In this document: piece by piece, positions 52,792-61,180 of the stretch
Layout: every line of letters begins with the position of its first letter
How positions within the stretch are numbered: position 1 is the first letter of the stretch
Assembly (NCBI GenBank): GCA_030693515.1
Contig: JAUYAK010000006.1
Coordinates: forward strand, 121,072-185,071
From: Opitutaceae bacterium
GTDB taxonomy: Bacteria; Verrucomicrobiota; Verrucomicrobiia; Opitutales; Opitutaceae
Length of the DNA stretch: 64,000 nt
Direction of reading: 5' to 3'
Position numbers and translations under genes: made by a program
The notes under the pieces: generated by a model
Seen by the model: the letters and a program-made list of their open reading frames with translations, nothing else
Told to the model about the DNA's origin: nothing
Database searches by the model: none

Positions 52792-54621
52792 ATGATCTCC
52801 GCCTACGACTACGCCGTCATCGCCTTCTACATGGGCTTCATGCTGTGCCTCGGCGTCGTGTTTCGCGGCATGAGCAAAAACACTTCCGATTATTTTCGCT
52901 GCGGTGGCTCGATGCCGTGGTGGATTACGGGCTCGTCGGCGTGGCTGGTCACGTTCTCCGCGTGGACGTTTGTGGGGGCGGCTTCGGAAGTCTATAAATC
53001 CGGCCTGAAAGTCCTCCTGCTTTTCTACGCGTCGATCCCGGCCCTCATCGTCGTCGCGTGGATCACGGCGGTGCGGTTTCGCCGCATGCGCGTCGTTACA
53101 TGGATGGAGGCGGTGCGCGAACGTTTCGGGCCGGTGAGCGAGCAATTCTACACGTGGATCAAAGTGCCGGTGGAGCTCATGAAGGCCGGCATCGGGCTCA
53201 TGACCATAGCGGTGTTCATGGCGGCGGTGTTCAACGTCCCGATCAACTGGGTCATCGTCATTCTCGGGCTCACGATCACGATTGTCGCCTATGCCGGTGG
53301 CGCGTTTGCCGTGCTCGCGAGCGATTTCGTGCAAATGCTGCTGGTGATGACGATCACGCTGCTGGCCGTGATTCTCACCCTCGCCCAGCCGGAGATTGGC
53401 GGACTCGGCGGGTTGATCGAGAAAGTGGACGCGCAGAATCCAGGGCATTTCCAATGGTGGCTCAATTTCCGGCCGGCGATTCTCCTCGGGTGGGGTTTCG
53501 CCTTCACCTGCGTGAAATTCACCGAGCTGAACAGCATGGAATATTCCACGATGTATCTGATGCCGAAGAGCGAGCCGCACGCGCGCCGTATGGTGGCCAT
53601 TCCGCTCATCGGCGGCATTGTCGGACCGTTGCTCTGGGTGATCCCACCGCTCGCGGCCACGGTGATGTTTCCCGATCTCGCGGCGGTCTTCCCCAATCTC
53701 TCCAAACCCACCGAGGGCGCGTTCGTGGCCGTGGCGCTGAAGGTGATGCCGATCGGCCTCATCGGCCTGCTGCTGTGCGCGATGTTCGGCGCGACGCTCA
53801 CGCAAATGGACGCGGCGGTGAACAAATACGTCGGCGTTTTCGTCCGCAGTTTCTACCTCCCGATCGTTCGGCCGGAAGCGCCGGAAAAACACCTGCTCGC
53901 TGTCGGCAAGCTCTGCACGCTCGGCTTTGGTGTGCTCATCATCATGCTCGGCATCGTGATAAACACCTACCGTTCGACGGACGTGTTCACGCTGCTGAAT
54001 CAGCTGATGGTCAGCGTGGGCCTGCCGCTCACTGTGCCGGTCTTCCTCGGGCTCTTCTACATGCGCACGCCCGGTTGGTCGGCCTGGGGCACGGCCCTTG
54101 CCGGTTTCGGCTTCTCGGCCTGGGCCAATTTCATTTTCAAAGCGCAAATGGCGGCACCCGATTTCCTCGCCCGGTTGCCGGATTTCGCGCGCGCGATCTT
54201 GGGCAACCCCGAGAAGGCGCTCACCGCGGCGGAAAGATCCGATCTCCTCCTTGTCGTGACGGCGCTGGGCACCCTGCTCGTGACGCTCGTGGTCTTCTTC
54301 GGGTCGGCGTTTTTCTTCGGCCGCCCCGGTGCCGCGCCGGACCGGGCGCGCGCCGAGCGTTTCTTCACGAATCTTCGCACCCCGCTCCGACCGAAGGAAG
54401 ACGCCGCAATGAGCGACGAGCCCGTTTACCGCATGCTCGGCGTGCTCTGCATGGTTTACGGCGCGTTTGTGCTGCTGCTGATGTTCATTCCCAACGGTCT
54501 CGTGGGCCGGCTCTGTTTCCTCTTTGTCGGCGGCGTGATCGGTGGTTCCGGTGCGGTGCTCTACCTGATCGCAAATAAGAAACGCGCGCAGGCGGCGCTT
54601 GAACCAGCGCCGGTGCAATGA
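52792..54621 (+). CDS. Sodium:solute symporter (SSS family)
   Basis: 609 aa, about 14 membrane segments. The SSS fold shows in YAVIAFYMGFMLCLGVVF, the family loop KNTSDYFRCGGSMPWW, SSAWLVTFSAWTFVGAAS, and GLLLCAMFGATLTQMDAAVN, the segment around the Na+ site. It should import a small sugar, uronate or organic acid with Na+. Its TGA overlaps the next gene by four bases (ATGA). Placed with lyases, sulfatase and TonB receptor, it is probably the inner-membrane importer of the unsaturated products released in the periplasm. Confidence 0.93.
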   Translation: MISAYDYAVIAFYMGFMLCLGVVFRGMSKNTSDYFRCGGSMPWWITGSSAWLVTFSAWTFVGAASEVYKSGLKVLLLFYASIPALIVVAWITAVRFRRMRVVTWMEAVRERFGPVSEQFYTWIKVPVELMKAGIGLMTIAVFMAAVFNVPINWVIVILGLTITIVAYAGGAFAVLASDFVQMLLVMTITLLAVILTLAQPEIGGLGGLIEKVDAQNPGHFQWWLNFRPAILLGWGFAFTCVKFTELNSMEYSTMYLMPKSEPHARRMVAIPLIGGIVGPLLWVIPPLAATVMFPDLAAVFPNLSKPTEGAFVAVALKVMPIGLIGLLLCAMFGATLTQMDAAVNKYVGVFVRSFYLPIVRPEAPEKHLLAVGKLCTLGFGVLIIMLGIVINTYRSTDVFTLLNQLMVSVGLPLTVPVFLGLFYMRTPGWSAWGTALAGFGFSAWANFIFKAQMAAPDFLARLPDFARAILGNPEKALTAAERSDLLLVVTALGTLLVTLVVFFGSAFFFGRPGAAPDRARAERFFTNLRTPLRPKEDAAMSDEPVYRMLGVLCMVYGAFVLLLMFIPNGLVGRLCFLFVGGVIGGSGAVLYLIANKKRAQAALEPAPVQ

Positions 54622-55856
54622 CGCCGGCTGGCTCGGCCCAGACTTTCTCCCCCATCACCATGACACGCCGCTTCATCATCGCACGACGAATCCTATGCTG
54701 TGCTCTCGTGACCTTCGTGGCAGTTGCGGCTCACGCCGGCGAGCCCGCAGCGTCCGCGCGACCGTTCGTTCACCCCGGGGTTTTGCACAGCCGGGAGGAG
54801 CTGACGTTTGTCCAACAGCAGATCGCTGCCGGAGTGGAGCCGTGGAAAACCGCGTGGGCGACCCTGCGGGCCTCCTCATCGGCTTCACTCGATCACAGGC
54901 CGCGTTCCCGTCCCGAAGTGGTGCGTGGCACGAAGAACAATCCGAATATCGGCAGCTCGGATATGTCGGCCGACGCGGCTGCGGTCTATACCCACGCCCT
55001 GCAATGGTGCCTGACCGGCAACGCGGCCCATGCGCAGAAGGCGGTCGAGATTCTCAACACCTGGTCGTCCACCCTGAAAGTCGTGTCCGGACACGACACG
55101 AAGCTGTTGATCGGCATGACGGGTGTGCATTTTTGTGCCGCGGCCGAACTCATACGCCACACGTTCACGGGCTGGGCGAAGCCGGACCAAGCACGATTCG
55201 AGCATCTCCTGCGGGAGGTCTTCTATCCGCCCATCAAGGATTTTTACCCGAGCGCCAACGGCAACTGGGATGCCTCCATGATCCAAACGATGCTGGCGAT
55301 GGGAATCTTCCTGGACGACCGGCCGATGTTCGACCGCGCTGTAGCCTACTATCTGCATGGCGAGGGCAACGGCGCCATCCGGAATTATTTCAATGCCTTC
55401 GGTGAATGCCAGGAGAGCGGCCGCGATCAGGCTCACACGCAGATGGGCCTCGGTTTCCTCGGTTGCGCCGCCGAGATCGCGTGGAAGCAGGGCGTCGATC
55501 TCTATGGCGCGGCCGACAACAGGCTGGCATTGGGGTTCGAATACACGGCGAAATACAACCTCGGACAGGAGGTGCCCTATGAGCCCTACCGCAGTTTTCA
55601 GGGCCGATACTCCTATCCCGCGATTTCTGAAATCAGTCGCGGACGTTTTGCGCCCATCTACGAGCGATCCGTTTATCATTACCACGGACGTTTGGGCCTA
55701 GACTTACCCTTTTCCCGCGAGGCAGCAGCCAAGCCGAGGCCGGAAGGTCGCAATGGCGGCGTCAGCGCCCATCTCCCGTGGGGTGCGTTGATGTTCGCGG
55801 GGTTGCCCAAGGATCAAGCCCGCACTCCGTCGGAACCGATCAAGGCCAGTCCATGA
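54618..55856 (+). CDS. Alginate-lyase-family secreted protein
   Basis: 412 aa from the ATG that overlaps the symporter stop; an ATG at 54660 gives a shorter leader before the signal (TRRFIIARRILCCALVTFVA). It belongs to the alpha/alpha-barrel alginate lyase superfamily: PFVHPGVLHSREELTFVQQQ, GVHFCAAAELIRHTF, SANGNWDASMIQTMLAMGIF and ECQESGRDQAHTQMGLGFLG, with Asn/His/Tyr candidates of the catalytic site in the last two. Such lyases cleave uronate-containing polysaccharides by beta-elimination. It is part of a translationally coupled set, symporter - lyase - sulfatase, each joined by ATGA. Confidence 0.87.
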   Translation: MTPAGSAQTFSPITMTRRFIIARRILCCALVTFVAVAAHAGEPAASARPFVHPGVLHSREELTFVQQQIAAGVEPWKTAWATLRASSSASLDHRPRSRPEVVRGTKNNPNIGSSDMSADAAAVYTHALQWCLTGNAAHAQKAVEILNTWSSTLKVVSGHDTKLLIGMTGVHFCAAAELIRHTFTGWAKPDQARFEHLLREVFYPPIKDFYPSANGNWDASMIQTMLAMGIFLDDRPMFDRAVAYYLHGEGNGAIRNYFNAFGECQESGRDQAHTQMGLGFLGCAAEIAWKQGVDLYGAADNRLALGFEYTAKYNLGQEVPYEPYRSFQGRYSYPAISEISRGRFAPIYERSVYHYHGRLGLDLPFSREAAAKPRPEGRNGGVSAHLPWGALMFAGLPKDQARTPSEPIKASP

Positions 55857-57426
55857 AGCCGCCGATGACGACGGACAACCCTGCGCCAAGCTTCAGGCGG
55901 TTGCGGTGGATCGCCCTGGGTCTGATCTGCGCTCCGCTGATCGGACTCGGAGCGAGCGAGCCCGTGTCACGGGCCAAGCTGAATGTCTTGTTTTTCGTCT
56001 CCGACGATCTCCGGCCGGAGCTCGGCTGCTATGGCAACCCGATCATCCAGAGCCCGAACATCGATCGTCTCGCCCAACGCGGCATGGTCTTCGACCGCGC
56101 CTATTGCCAACAGGCAGTTTGCTCGCCGTCGCGCACCAGCGTGCTCACGGGCACGCGTCCCGACACGTCGAAGGTCTGGGATTTGAACACCCATTTCCGC
56201 CAGGCGCTGCCCGACGTGGTGACGCTGCCGGAACTGTTCCGGAAAAACGGCTACGTCAGCCTCGGCCTCGGTAAAATTTATCACGGCGACGCCTCGACGC
56301 ACGGCGGCCTCGACGATCTCCGATCCTGGTCCTACGCCGCCGACAGAAAAATTGCGCCTGCAGCCGCCGATGCGAAACAGGAAACGACGAACACCGCACG
56401 ATCGAGAAAATCAGCCGCGACAAAGACTGCCGGTCCGGCGGGTGCGCTGGCAGGAAATACGGGAGTCTCCTTGACCAGCACAAACCGCGGACCGGCGTTT
56501 CGGGCGACGGACGAACCACGCCATGGCGGCGGTGAAGGCCGGTTGGCCACGAGGCCATCGCGGCGTTGCGGAAATTCAAAGCCGACTCGCAGTCGTTCTT
56601 TTTGGCGGTCGGTTTCCACAAGCCGCACCTGCCGTTCAACTCCCCGAAAGCCTACTGGGATTTGTATGACCCGGAGAAAATCCCCTTGGCCACCAATCCG
56701 TTTTTGCCGCAAGACGCGCCCGCCTACGCGCTCGTGGAAAAGGCCGAGATGTGGAGCTACAGCGGCGTCCCGGATGTCAGCCAAATCCCCGACGATTACG
56801 CGCGGCAAGTGAAGCACGGCTATTATGCGGCCGTCAGTTACATGGACGCGCAATTGGGCCGCGTGCTCGACGAACTCGACCGACTGGGTCTGCGCGACAA
56901 CACCATCGTCGTCCTCTGGGGCGACCACGGCTGGAAACTGGGCGAGCACGGTCGGTGGGCCAAGCACAGCAACATGGAGAACGACGCCCGCGCGCCCCTG
57001 ATTCTCTCCGCCCCCGGCATGAAGCACGCCGGCCAGCACACCGGCGCGCTTGTCGAGTTTGTGGACATCTATCCCACGCTCGCCGATTTGGCCGGGCTGC
57101 CGCTGCCGGCGCATCTGGAAGGCACGAGCCTCAAGCCGTTGCTCGACGATCCGCAGCGCCCGGTGAAGTCCGCCGCCTTCAGCCAATATCCGCGCTCCGT
57201 CGCGGGTCGTCAGCTGATGGGCTATTCCATGCGCACCGATCGCTACCGTTTCACGCGCTGGGTGGATCGCTCCGACCACACGAAAGTGGACGCCGTGGAA
57301 CTCTACGATCACGCCACCGATCCGCAGGAAAACGTGAATCTCGCCCACGCTCCGTCCCACCGTGAGCTCGTCGAGCGACTTACCGCGCAGTGGTTGGGCG
57401 GTTGGCAAGCCGCGCGAGCCAAGTAA
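55853..57426 (+). pseudogene. S1-type sulfatase (iduronate-2-sulfatase-like), interrupted by one frameshift
   Basis: The start overlaps the lyase stop (ATGA). Frame 1 encodes a signal peptide (RWIALGLICAPLIGLGAS), metal ligands VSDDLRPELGC, and the formylglycine site CSPSRTSVLTG with Cys at about residue 90. After DEPRHGGGEGRLA it loses homology near 56548. The rest continues in another frame from HEAIAALRKFKA: FFLAVGFHKPHLPFNSP, LWGDHGWKLGEHGRWAKH and the C-terminal subdomain to 57426. Adding one C in GGCCAC at about 56546-56550 would join the frames, so a single-base deletion (or a sequencing error) is indicated. Intact, it would be a 524-aa periplasmic sulfatase of the S1_7 type. Confidence 0.85.
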
Positions 57427-57435
57427 GCCTGCGGC

Positions 57436-57494
57436 CGCTCACGCGGCGTCCGCGTGAGCGATCCCACTCCCGGGGTTCCCGGAACGGCCCGCCT
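57436..57494. repeat. Hairpin-plus-motif repeat before the TonB receptor
   Basis: A stem-loop GCTCACGCGG-CGT-CCGCGTGAGC is followed by ACTCCCGGGGTTCCCGGAAC and GGCC. The order hairpin, ACTCCCG, CCGGAACGGCC matches the element at 29720-29776. It follows the sulfatase stop by about 10 bp and could end the upstream operon transcript. Confidence 0.6.
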
Positions 57495-57645
57495 GATGCC
57501 CGTCCTGTTTACCACGTTAAATGAAATACCTTTTGAAAGGGCCGCCGGACCCGGCGACTTTTCTCTTCCTTCCCCATCCGGATTCTCCGCCGGGCTGTTC
57601 CCCCCGAATTCGCAGTTGTTCCTGCCCCCTCAGACCAACCACCCA

Positions 57646-60600
57646 ATGACCATGAAAAGAAAACCTTGTGCGATTACCCTGCTGGCGCTTGCCAGCTTAC
57701 TGTCTGTCCCAGCACGGGCGCAGACCGTCCCACCAGCCGCCGCGTCGACCGCAACGTCCTCCGAAGCCATCCAACTCTCTCCCTTTACCGTTAGCTCGGA
57801 CAGCGATACCGGCTACCGGGCGAAAGAGTCGTTGGAAGGCAGCCGCCTCCGCATCAGCCTTGATGATATCAGTGTCCCGATGGACGTCATCACGCCTGAG
57901 ATGCTGGAGGACCTCAACATCACCCGGCAGGAAGGTCTCTTTGACCTTGTTTCCAACATGGAAGACCGGGGCGATTTCTTCCTTTCCGGTGTTTACGAGT
58001 CCGGGGCCTCCTATCGGATCCGCGGATTCGTCGGCGTGACCAGCCTGCGCAATTTTCTGAAAGGCAACATGTCTTTCGACAGCTTCAACTCTACCCGCTT
58101 CATTGCTTCGAAGGGACCGAATTCGATCCTGTTCGGGGCCGGGCCCGGAGGCGGCTCAATCAGCTACTTCACCAAGCGGTATGAGATGGGTTCCAAGGAT
58201 CAGGCCACGGTCAAGTTCTCCGCCGACGATTTTGGTTCCTTAAGAGGTGAGGCCAACTTCACCAAGACCGTGATCCCAAACAAGCTGGGCGTTCATGTTG
58301 CCGCCTTCAACGACCGGAGCAAATTCGAGATCACCCCGGCATATGAGCACCGCTACGGCCAATACATGGCGGTCGGCTATCGCCCTTTCAAAAACACCCT
58401 CGTCAATGCCAGCTATGAAACCCGCACCGAGCATGTTTATCGCGCGGCTTCGAACCTCACGACCATCATCGACAACTATTCGGCTTGGTTGGACGCCGGT
58501 TCGCCAGCGACTTTGACCACCGGTCTCGGCACGGCCGCGCGCGGGGTGGGCTATTCCAATACCCAGTTCGATCTGCGCTATCCCAATGGTTCGACCTTAA
58601 ACCGACAAGCGTTGACAAACTTTGGTCTGACTTCGTTTACGACCTCAACGCCCCGGATCATCGATGGCCAACTGGTCGACTTGGCCGGCTCGGCGGCCGG
58701 CACGACGCGGCTCGCCAGTCCGGCTTTTGCCAATCAGCGCAATTTTCCGGCGCATATCTGGCCGGCAGATCGTGGCCCGACGGGGCTCAATGGCGGGGCG
58801 GAGGTTAGGGCCAAAGCGATTGATATATCGATCGAACAAAAGGTGACGGATGACTTCTATCTCATGTTGGCCGCCGGCCAGATTGATAGCACCCGGCTGC
58901 TGTTAACCCAGCGGACCCGCGCGCTGAGTATTGACAGCAATTACTACATGCCGAATCGCAGCCTTAATCCAAACTTCGGCAAATACTACCTGGAAACGGG
59001 CATGGGCACGATCGACAACCTCAAGGATACCAAGACCGCGACGTTGACGGCGGCCTATGAGTTAGACTTGGAGAAGAAGGTTCACAAATTCCTGGGCAAA
59101 CACAATTTCGCGCTCTTGTATTCAGATGTCAGTGAGGTCAGCCAAGGCATCCGGCAAAGAATGAGCCTGGTGAAGACGCCGACCAATGCAGCTTATCAGC
59201 CCACCACGGCGGCGACTGACGCGCTCACCTTTCGCGACTACGTCGATCCCTCGAAAGGGCAGACCTTGGCCGACTACCGCTATGTCCTGAAGAATGGCTA
59301 CGAAGCGAGCGGCTACCGCTGGGAGCTGGTGGACGGCGCCGCCGGGACGGGCTCATGGTCCAAGGTGGACAATGCCTCCTACATGGGCGTGCTGCAAAGC
59401 AGCTGGCTGAAAAACCGGATCATCACCAACTACGGCTATCGCAAGGAGGACGTCGTCCAATATAAGCTCAATCCGTTTCTGAACGCGGCGAAAGGTGGGC
59501 TCGCGACGTTTTATAAGCCCTATACCAAGGCCCAGGCCGGGGATGTTGCTCTCCTGAAATCCCTCGAGACGACCGACCTGCGCCCCACGGTTTTCCCGAC
59601 GGAGCCATGGGAGACCTTCACCGGGGTCGCGAGCAATTGGGGACTTATTGTCAAAGCCACACCCAACATCGCTTTCGTGGGCAACCAGAGCAAAAACCTT
59701 TCGCCGAGTGTCGGCCGGGTGGGTATTTTTGGCGTCCCGCTCCCGACCTCCGAGGGAGAAAGCGAGGACTACGGCGTTCGCTTCAATCTCTTCAACGGCA
59801 AGCTGCGGGTCGAGTATACGAACTATAAGACGTCAGTGACGAACCAAGAGCTGCAAACCAATCAACTGAGCATCCCCGAGGATCAGGCCAACGATCTTTG
59901 GCAGATGTTGATCCAAGCACGCAGAAAAACCACGAATGTCTTTCAAGACTATGCTGGCTGGGACAACCGGGACTTTGTTTCCAAGGGTCACGAAGTCACG
60001 ATTACCACCAGCCCGGTGCGCGGATTGAGCGCACGGGTCGCGATCAGCTACAATGAGCAGGTCGCCAGCAATTTGGGCTCCTCCTTCATGCCGTGGTGGC
60101 GGGAGAACGTGGCTGAATTCGAGTCCTTCGCCGCGGCGAATCCCACGGCGGTCAATACGCTGAATCCAACCAGCCTAAACGCGGCCGACACGCTGCAAAG
60201 TGCCAAGAATGAATTGCTCGTGCGTGATGCACGAGAAGGTCTCCCGAATATCAACGCGGCGCTTTGGGCGGTGAAGGCGCTGGCCAAATACAGCTTCGTG
60301 GAGGGCCGACTCAAAGGTAACGAAGTCGGCGTGAATATCGCCTGGCGCAGTCCGATGGTGACCAGCTATTTCATCAATCCGAACGGCACGAACAATCTGG
60401 AACATCCCTACAAAACCGAGGAAACGATGTTCACCCACGTGTTCTGGAGTCACTCCCGCAGACTGAACATCATGGGCAAGCCCTTGCGGTGGCGGTTTCA
60501 GCTCAACGTCAACAATCTCTTCGATCAGCACAAACTCGTGGAGAGAAACTTCTTCAATATCGATCGAACCAACTTTGACTCGCCGACGGTTTCGACCGGC

Positions 60601-60654
60601 TACTTCTCCAACGTCGGCCGTTCGTTCGCGATAACCAACACGTTCTCGTTCTAA
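57646..60654 (+). CDS. TonB-dependent receptor of the polysaccharide locus
   Basis: 1002 aa from the ATG at 57646 (ATG at 57652 also possible), giving a signal peptide (KRKPCAITLLALASLLSVPA, cut near ARAQT). There is no carboxypeptidase-like domain. A TonB-box-like LSPFTVSSDSDTGYRAKESL precedes the plug (LDDISVPMDVITPEMLEDLN, SYRIRGFVGVTSLRNF, FIASKGPNSILFGAGPGGG), and the barrel ends GRSFAITNTFSF. It is probably the outer-membrane importer of oligosaccharides released by the lyases. About 220 bp precede it, with a hairpin repeat but no gene. A strong terminator follows. Confidence 0.93.
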   Translation: MTMKRKPCAITLLALASLLSVPARAQTVPPAAASTATSSEAIQLSPFTVSSDSDTGYRAKESLEGSRLRISLDDISVPMDVITPEMLEDLNITRQEGLFDLVSNMEDRGDFFLSGVYESGASYRIRGFVGVTSLRNFLKGNMSFDSFNSTRFIASKGPNSILFGAGPGGGSISYFTKRYEMGSKDQATVKFSADDFGSLRGEANFTKTVIPNKLGVHVAAFNDRSKFEITPAYEHRYGQYMAVGYRPFKNTLVNASYETRTEHVYRAASNLTTIIDNYSAWLDAGSPATLTTGLGTAARGVGYSNTQFDLRYPNGSTLNRQALTNFGLTSFTTSTPRIIDGQLVDLAGSAAGTTRLASPAFANQRNFPAHIWPADRGPTGLNGGAEVRAKAIDISIEQKVTDDFYLMLAAGQIDSTRLLLTQRTRALSIDSNYYMPNRSLNPNFGKYYLETGMGTIDNLKDTKTATLTAAYELDLEKKVHKFLGKHNFALLYSDVSEVSQGIRQRMSLVKTPTNAAYQPTTAATDALTFRDYVDPSKGQTLADYRYVLKNGYEASGYRWELVDGAAGTGSWSKVDNASYMGVLQSSWLKNRIITNYGYRKEDVVQYKLNPFLNAAKGGLATFYKPYTKAQAGDVALLKSLETTDLRPTVFPTEPWETFTGVASNWGLIVKATPNIAFVGNQSKNLSPSVGRVGIFGVPLPTSEGESEDYGVRFNLFNGKLRVEYTNYKTSVTNQELQTNQLSIPEDQANDLWQMLIQARRKTTNVFQDYAGWDNRDFVSKGHEVTITTSPVRGLSARVAISYNEQVASNLGSSFMPWWRENVAEFESFAAANPTAVNTLNPTSLNAADTLQSAKNELLVRDAREGLPNINAALWAVKALAKYSFVEGRLKGNEVGVNIAWRSPMVTSYFINPNGTNNLEHPYKTEETMFTHVFWSHSRRLNIMGKPLRWRFQLNVNNLFDQHKLVERNFFNIDRTNFDSPTVSTGYFSNVGRSFAITNTFSF

Positions 60655-60680
60655 GTGCTGGTGCAGGTTTGGCTTTCGCA

Positions 60681-60714
60681 TCCCCGCAGCGATCTTTGCT
60701 GCGGGGATTTTTTT
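60681..60714 (+). terminator. Rho-independent terminator of the TonB receptor gene
   Basis: A 10-bp perfect stem TCCCCGCAGC / GCTGCGGGGA (60681-60690 and 60698-60707) with a 7-base loop, followed by seven T. It begins 27 bp after the receptor stop. Confidence 0.95.
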
Positions 60715-60755
60715 CGTCCGTTCGCGACGCGGTGGCGGAGTCACCTGCGGTGGGA

Positions 60756-60851
60756 ACGCTCAGCGGGGGCAAATATTCTCCCGTGATCAACACCGGTCTC
60801 CGCCGTTCCGATCCGCGGCTCTTCTCGCTGACGAATTCATTCAGTTTCTGA
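60756..60851 (+). pseudogene. Remnant of the C-terminus of another TonB-dependent receptor
   Basis: About 31 codons in frame (KYSPVINTGLRRSDPR, then LFSLTNSFSF and stop) that read like the last strands of a TonB receptor barrel: the DPRxxxLTNSFSF ending is typical, and the receptor just upstream ends AITNTFSF. No start or body is present; the preceding sequence is the terminator of the receptor. It suggests that a second receptor copy was once here and was largely deleted, or that the terminator region was inserted or recombined. Confidence 0.55.
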
Positions 60852-61180
60852 ATCCATCCAGCCGTTGATGGCCGAGGGTGGGAAACTCGGCGCTCGTCGC
60901 CTCACGCTGGGGCTTTCGCCTCTTCGCGGTGCTCGGTGAAGATGTGGCTGGCACCTACGATCACCCGCACCGCTCACACAGAAGGGCTGACGACTGTCGC
61001 TCCTCCACACGGAAGGTGCCGGCGACAACGACTACGCCCTATGGTGCGGAGTGGATGCGGAGAAGCGGGCGTTCACGGGTGGTGGGCGACGCCGTTCAAT
61101 GCCCGGCCGCATGGAGAGGATGAATTCACGACTGGGCTGACGGCACTAGTCGCGCGGCGTGTCACCGGACTCCACGCAGC
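60852..61180. other. Intergenic region without a recognisable gene
   Basis: About 330 bp between the receptor remnant and the convergent lyase. Short frames in it show no family motif, and it may be decayed coding sequence from the deleted receptor neighbourhood. No terminator for the lyase gene is evident. Confidence 0.5.
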
